From: Vibrio campbellii CAIM 519 = NBRC 15631 = ATCC 25920
GTDB taxonomy: Bacteria; Pseudomonadota; Gammaproteobacteria; Enterobacterales; Vibrionaceae
NCBI RefSeq assembly: GCF_002163755.1
Contig: NZ_CP015864.1
Span: forward strand, 434,001-498,000
Reading direction: 5' to 3'
DNA length: 64,000 nt
This document shows positions 62,448 through 64,000 of this stretch, one piece after another; the first letter of the stretch is position 1; each line of letters begins with the position of its first letter. The translations under genes and the position numbers were made by a program. A model generated the notes under the pieces. It had not been told where the DNA came from, did not search any database, and saw nothing but the letters and a program-made list of their open reading frames with translations.

Positions 62448-62828
62448 TTACTGTTCGCAGAAGCGACCTTCCTTCGGCGATTGCGTAATCGCATATTCAC
62501 CATCAAGGTTGCGGTAAACAACCGTGTTCCAAACTGAGCCATCATTCAATTCAAACTCTATCGCGTAGTTCACACCACTAACAACCTGTGCATGAATGGA
62601 CAAGATCTGTTTAAACGAAGCGAGAGTTTCCATTTTCTTTAGGACAAAGGCCATAGCCTTTTGAGCGTCTGGGGTGGCGTCAAATTCATTCCACCCACCT
62701 GGCATATTTCCTTGTGTATTACATACATCTGCCGAGGTTGTTGGTTGTGCCGCTTCATCTTGAGTATTTTGCTGACATCCAGCAAGAAGAATCAAGATAG
62801 CGCAAGCTGACACGGTTTTTAATTTCAT
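62448..62828 (-). CDS. Cystatin-like lipoprotein
   Basis: A 126-residue lipoprotein (MKLKTVSACAILILLAGC; Cys18). The mature region has GGW near its start, a helix (AQKAMAFVLKKMETL) and QVVSGVNYAIEFEL, matching the cystatin QxVxG loop followed by beta-strands, then SVWNTVVYRNLDGEYAI. Cystatin-like domains in bacteria may inhibit cysteine proteases, including host ones. The start at 62,828 has AGAGGTTAATTTT upstream; a longer frame to 62,882 lacks a ribosome site and would spoil the signal peptide. Confidence 0.78.
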   Translation of the reverse strand: MKLKTVSACAILILLAGCQQNTQDEAAQPTTSADVCNTQGNMPGGWNEFDATPDAQKAMAFVLKKMETLASFKQILSIHAQVVSGVNYAIEFELNDGSVWNTVVYRNLDGEYAITQSPKEGRFCEQ

Positions 62829-63201
62829 AAAATTAACCTCTGTTTGCAAGCACGTATTATAAAGCTCGGCGTTAAAGCACAATGTCTACGTTGTGCAAAC
62901 TTTTGATATGCAGAGGGTTAAATCCTGATGAAATCGTTGCGAGCGAGCTCCAAAAAAAGAAGATTGGTTAAGTTTTTGTGGGATTTTGATAGAACGTCAC
63001 GCTTAATTGCGAGCGCAGCTTTACGGTTCATTTCGCGTCGTGAATTAAGATCACAATTATAAAATAGACATTAAAAACATAACTTTGTAAGTGTATCTGT
63101 TTTCTTAGCTCGGCAATATAATCCAAACGAAATTCATTAAGTGCCAATACAAAGTACTGAATGATTGTTGTGATGAAACAAAATGGATGAGAGGTAACAC
63201 G
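62829..63201. other. Divergent intergenic region before the chitinase gene
   Basis: About 370 bases. No gene seen. AT-rich sequence at 63,040-63,110 is where the chitinase promoter probably lies. A GAGGTAACACG ribosome site precedes the chitinase ATG. No regulator site could be recognised. Confidence 0.4.
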
Positions 63202-64000
63202 ATGAAGCAAAAAGCGCTATATCTAGCAGTAGCAATGGGTTTGAGTGGTCTTGCGAACGTCGCATCCGCTAATGAGATGGTAAATCCTGATGGTGGTGTC
63301 GTAGTGGGTTACTGGCATAACTGGTGCGATGGCGCTGGTTACAAGGGAGGTAATGCACCGTGTGTAACATTGGATGAAGTTGATCCTATGTACAATGTGG
63401 TTAACGTCTCCTTTATGAAGGTATTCAATACCAGTGAAGGTCGTATTCCAACCTTTAAGCTCGATCCAAATATCGGCCTTTCAGAACAACAATTTATTGA
63501 CCAAATTGAAGCTCTAAACCAACAAGGACGTGCCGTTCTCATCGCTCTTGGTGGCGCAGATGCTCACGTTGAACTTAGAACTGGTGACGAACAAGCGTTC
63601 GCACAAGAGATTATTCGTTTAACGGATAAGTTCGGTTTTGATGGTCTAGATATCGATCTAGAGCAGTCAGCAGTAACGGCAGAGAACAACCAAACCGTAA
63701 TTCCAGCTGCACTTCGCCTTGTAAAAGAGCATTATCAACAACAAGGTAAGAACTTCCTAATTACGATGGCGCCTGAATTCCCTTATCTAACAGAAGGTGG
63801 CAAGTATGTTCCTTACATTACTGGTTTAGAAGGGTACTACGATTGGATCAACCCTCAGTTTTACAATCAAGGTGGTGACGGTATTTGGGTTGATGGCGTG
63901 GGTTGGATAGCGCAAAACAATGATGAGTTAAAACAAGAGTTTATTTACTACATTTCGGACGCTCTATCGAACGGTACACGCGGTTTCCACAAAATCCCGC
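63202..64000 (+). CDS. Secreted GH18 chitinase, 5' part
   Basis: The frame begins at ATG 63,202 and runs off the right edge (266 codons visible). The signal peptide is MKQKALYLAVAMGLSGLANV then ASA. GH18 landmarks are VVVGYWHNWCDGAGYKGG (first strand), LIALGGADAH and the catalytic FGFDGLDIDLEQ (DGxDxDxE), followed by FLITMAPEFPY and YDWINPQFYNQGG. It hydrolyses chitin outside the cell. No carbohydrate-binding domain is seen yet; it may lie in the missing C-terminus. Confidence 0.95.
   Translation, partial: MKQKALYLAVAMGLSGLANVASANEMVNPDGGVVVGYWHNWCDGAGYKGGNAPCVTLDEVDPMYNVVNVSFMKVFNTSEGRIPTFKLDPNIGLSEQQFIDQIEALNQQGRAVLIALGGADAHVELRTGDEQAFAQEIIRLTDKFGFDGLDIDLEQSAVTAENNQTVIPAALRLVKEHYQQQGKNFLITMAPEFPYLTEGGKYVPYITGLEGYYDWINPQFYNQGGDGIWVDGVGWIAQNNDELKQEFIYYISDALSNGTRGFHKIP

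Noticed and set aside
1..64000. CRISPR arrays, tRNA and rRNA genes, prophage or complete insertion sequences.
   Set aside because: No regularly spaced repeats, no tRNA-like cloverleaf, no rRNA sequence and no transposase or phage structural genes were seen on reading the window.

Overview
The window reads as a chromosomal segment of a marine Vibrio, most likely of the Harveyi clade (parahaemolyticus/alginolyticus/campbellii/harveyi group). The evidence is the type VI secretion (T6SS) gene order, which matches the V. parahaemolyticus T6SS1 type; a textbook Qrr quorum-sensing small RNA; CheV; and a secreted GH18 chitinase. The species and chromosome assignment is inference.

Region 1 (1-31,100) is a nearly complete T6SS locus. 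A right-hand + strand run carries the end of hcp, vgrG, a DUF6484 spike accessory, a helical protein of unknown function, a DUF2169 adaptor and a degenerate ketosynthase-like protein. A 267-bp MITE-like repeat follows, then a PpkA-type kinase and tssA-tssB-tssC-tssE-tssF-tssG. Convergent to these is a - strand run of a vasL-like gene, tssM and an AsnC/Lrp regulator. A second + strand run holds an outer-membrane barrel protein, tagH, tssJ, tssK and tssL. tssH (clpV) is not in the window. The locus ends in a cargo module: a DUF4150 PAAR-like carrier, an effector combining an M23-like region with a muramidase-like domain, and an exported immunity candidate. Beyond it lie a gene broken by an amber codon and an orphan lipoprotein.

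Region 2 (31,100-46,100) is mixed housekeeping and accessory content: nitroreductase, CheV, a TauE/SafE permease, RarD, the Qrr sRNA with its sigma-54 promoter and LuxO-type sites, a PAP2 protein, an exported endonuclease/phosphatase-fold lipoprotein, a sugE gene with an internal deletion, a DMT exporter, a Nudix-GNAT-GNAT operon, a coniferyl-aldehyde-type dehydrogenase, an Xre/RES toxin-antitoxin pair, a membrane O-acyltransferase and a NifW-like protein.

Region 3 (46,100-58,100) is AT-richer accessory DNA. It contains a nucleotidyltransferase-MazG fusion, five GNAT acetyltransferases, a chemoreceptor, an Hpt protein and a response regulator, an RraA-like protein, a 2-hydroxyacid dehydrogenase, a proline-iminopeptidase-type hydrolase and gene debris. 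Some spacers resemble decayed Vibrio integron repeats.

Region 4 (58,100-64,000) returns to core genes: sbcD-sbcC, a cystatin-like lipoprotein and the 5' part of a GH18 chitinase that runs off the right edge.

The main points to follow up are the carrier-effector-immunity module with its flanking debris, the Qrr gene only a few kilobases from the T6SS, the stem-loops that divide the T6SS transcript, and the nucleotidyltransferase-MazG fusion.
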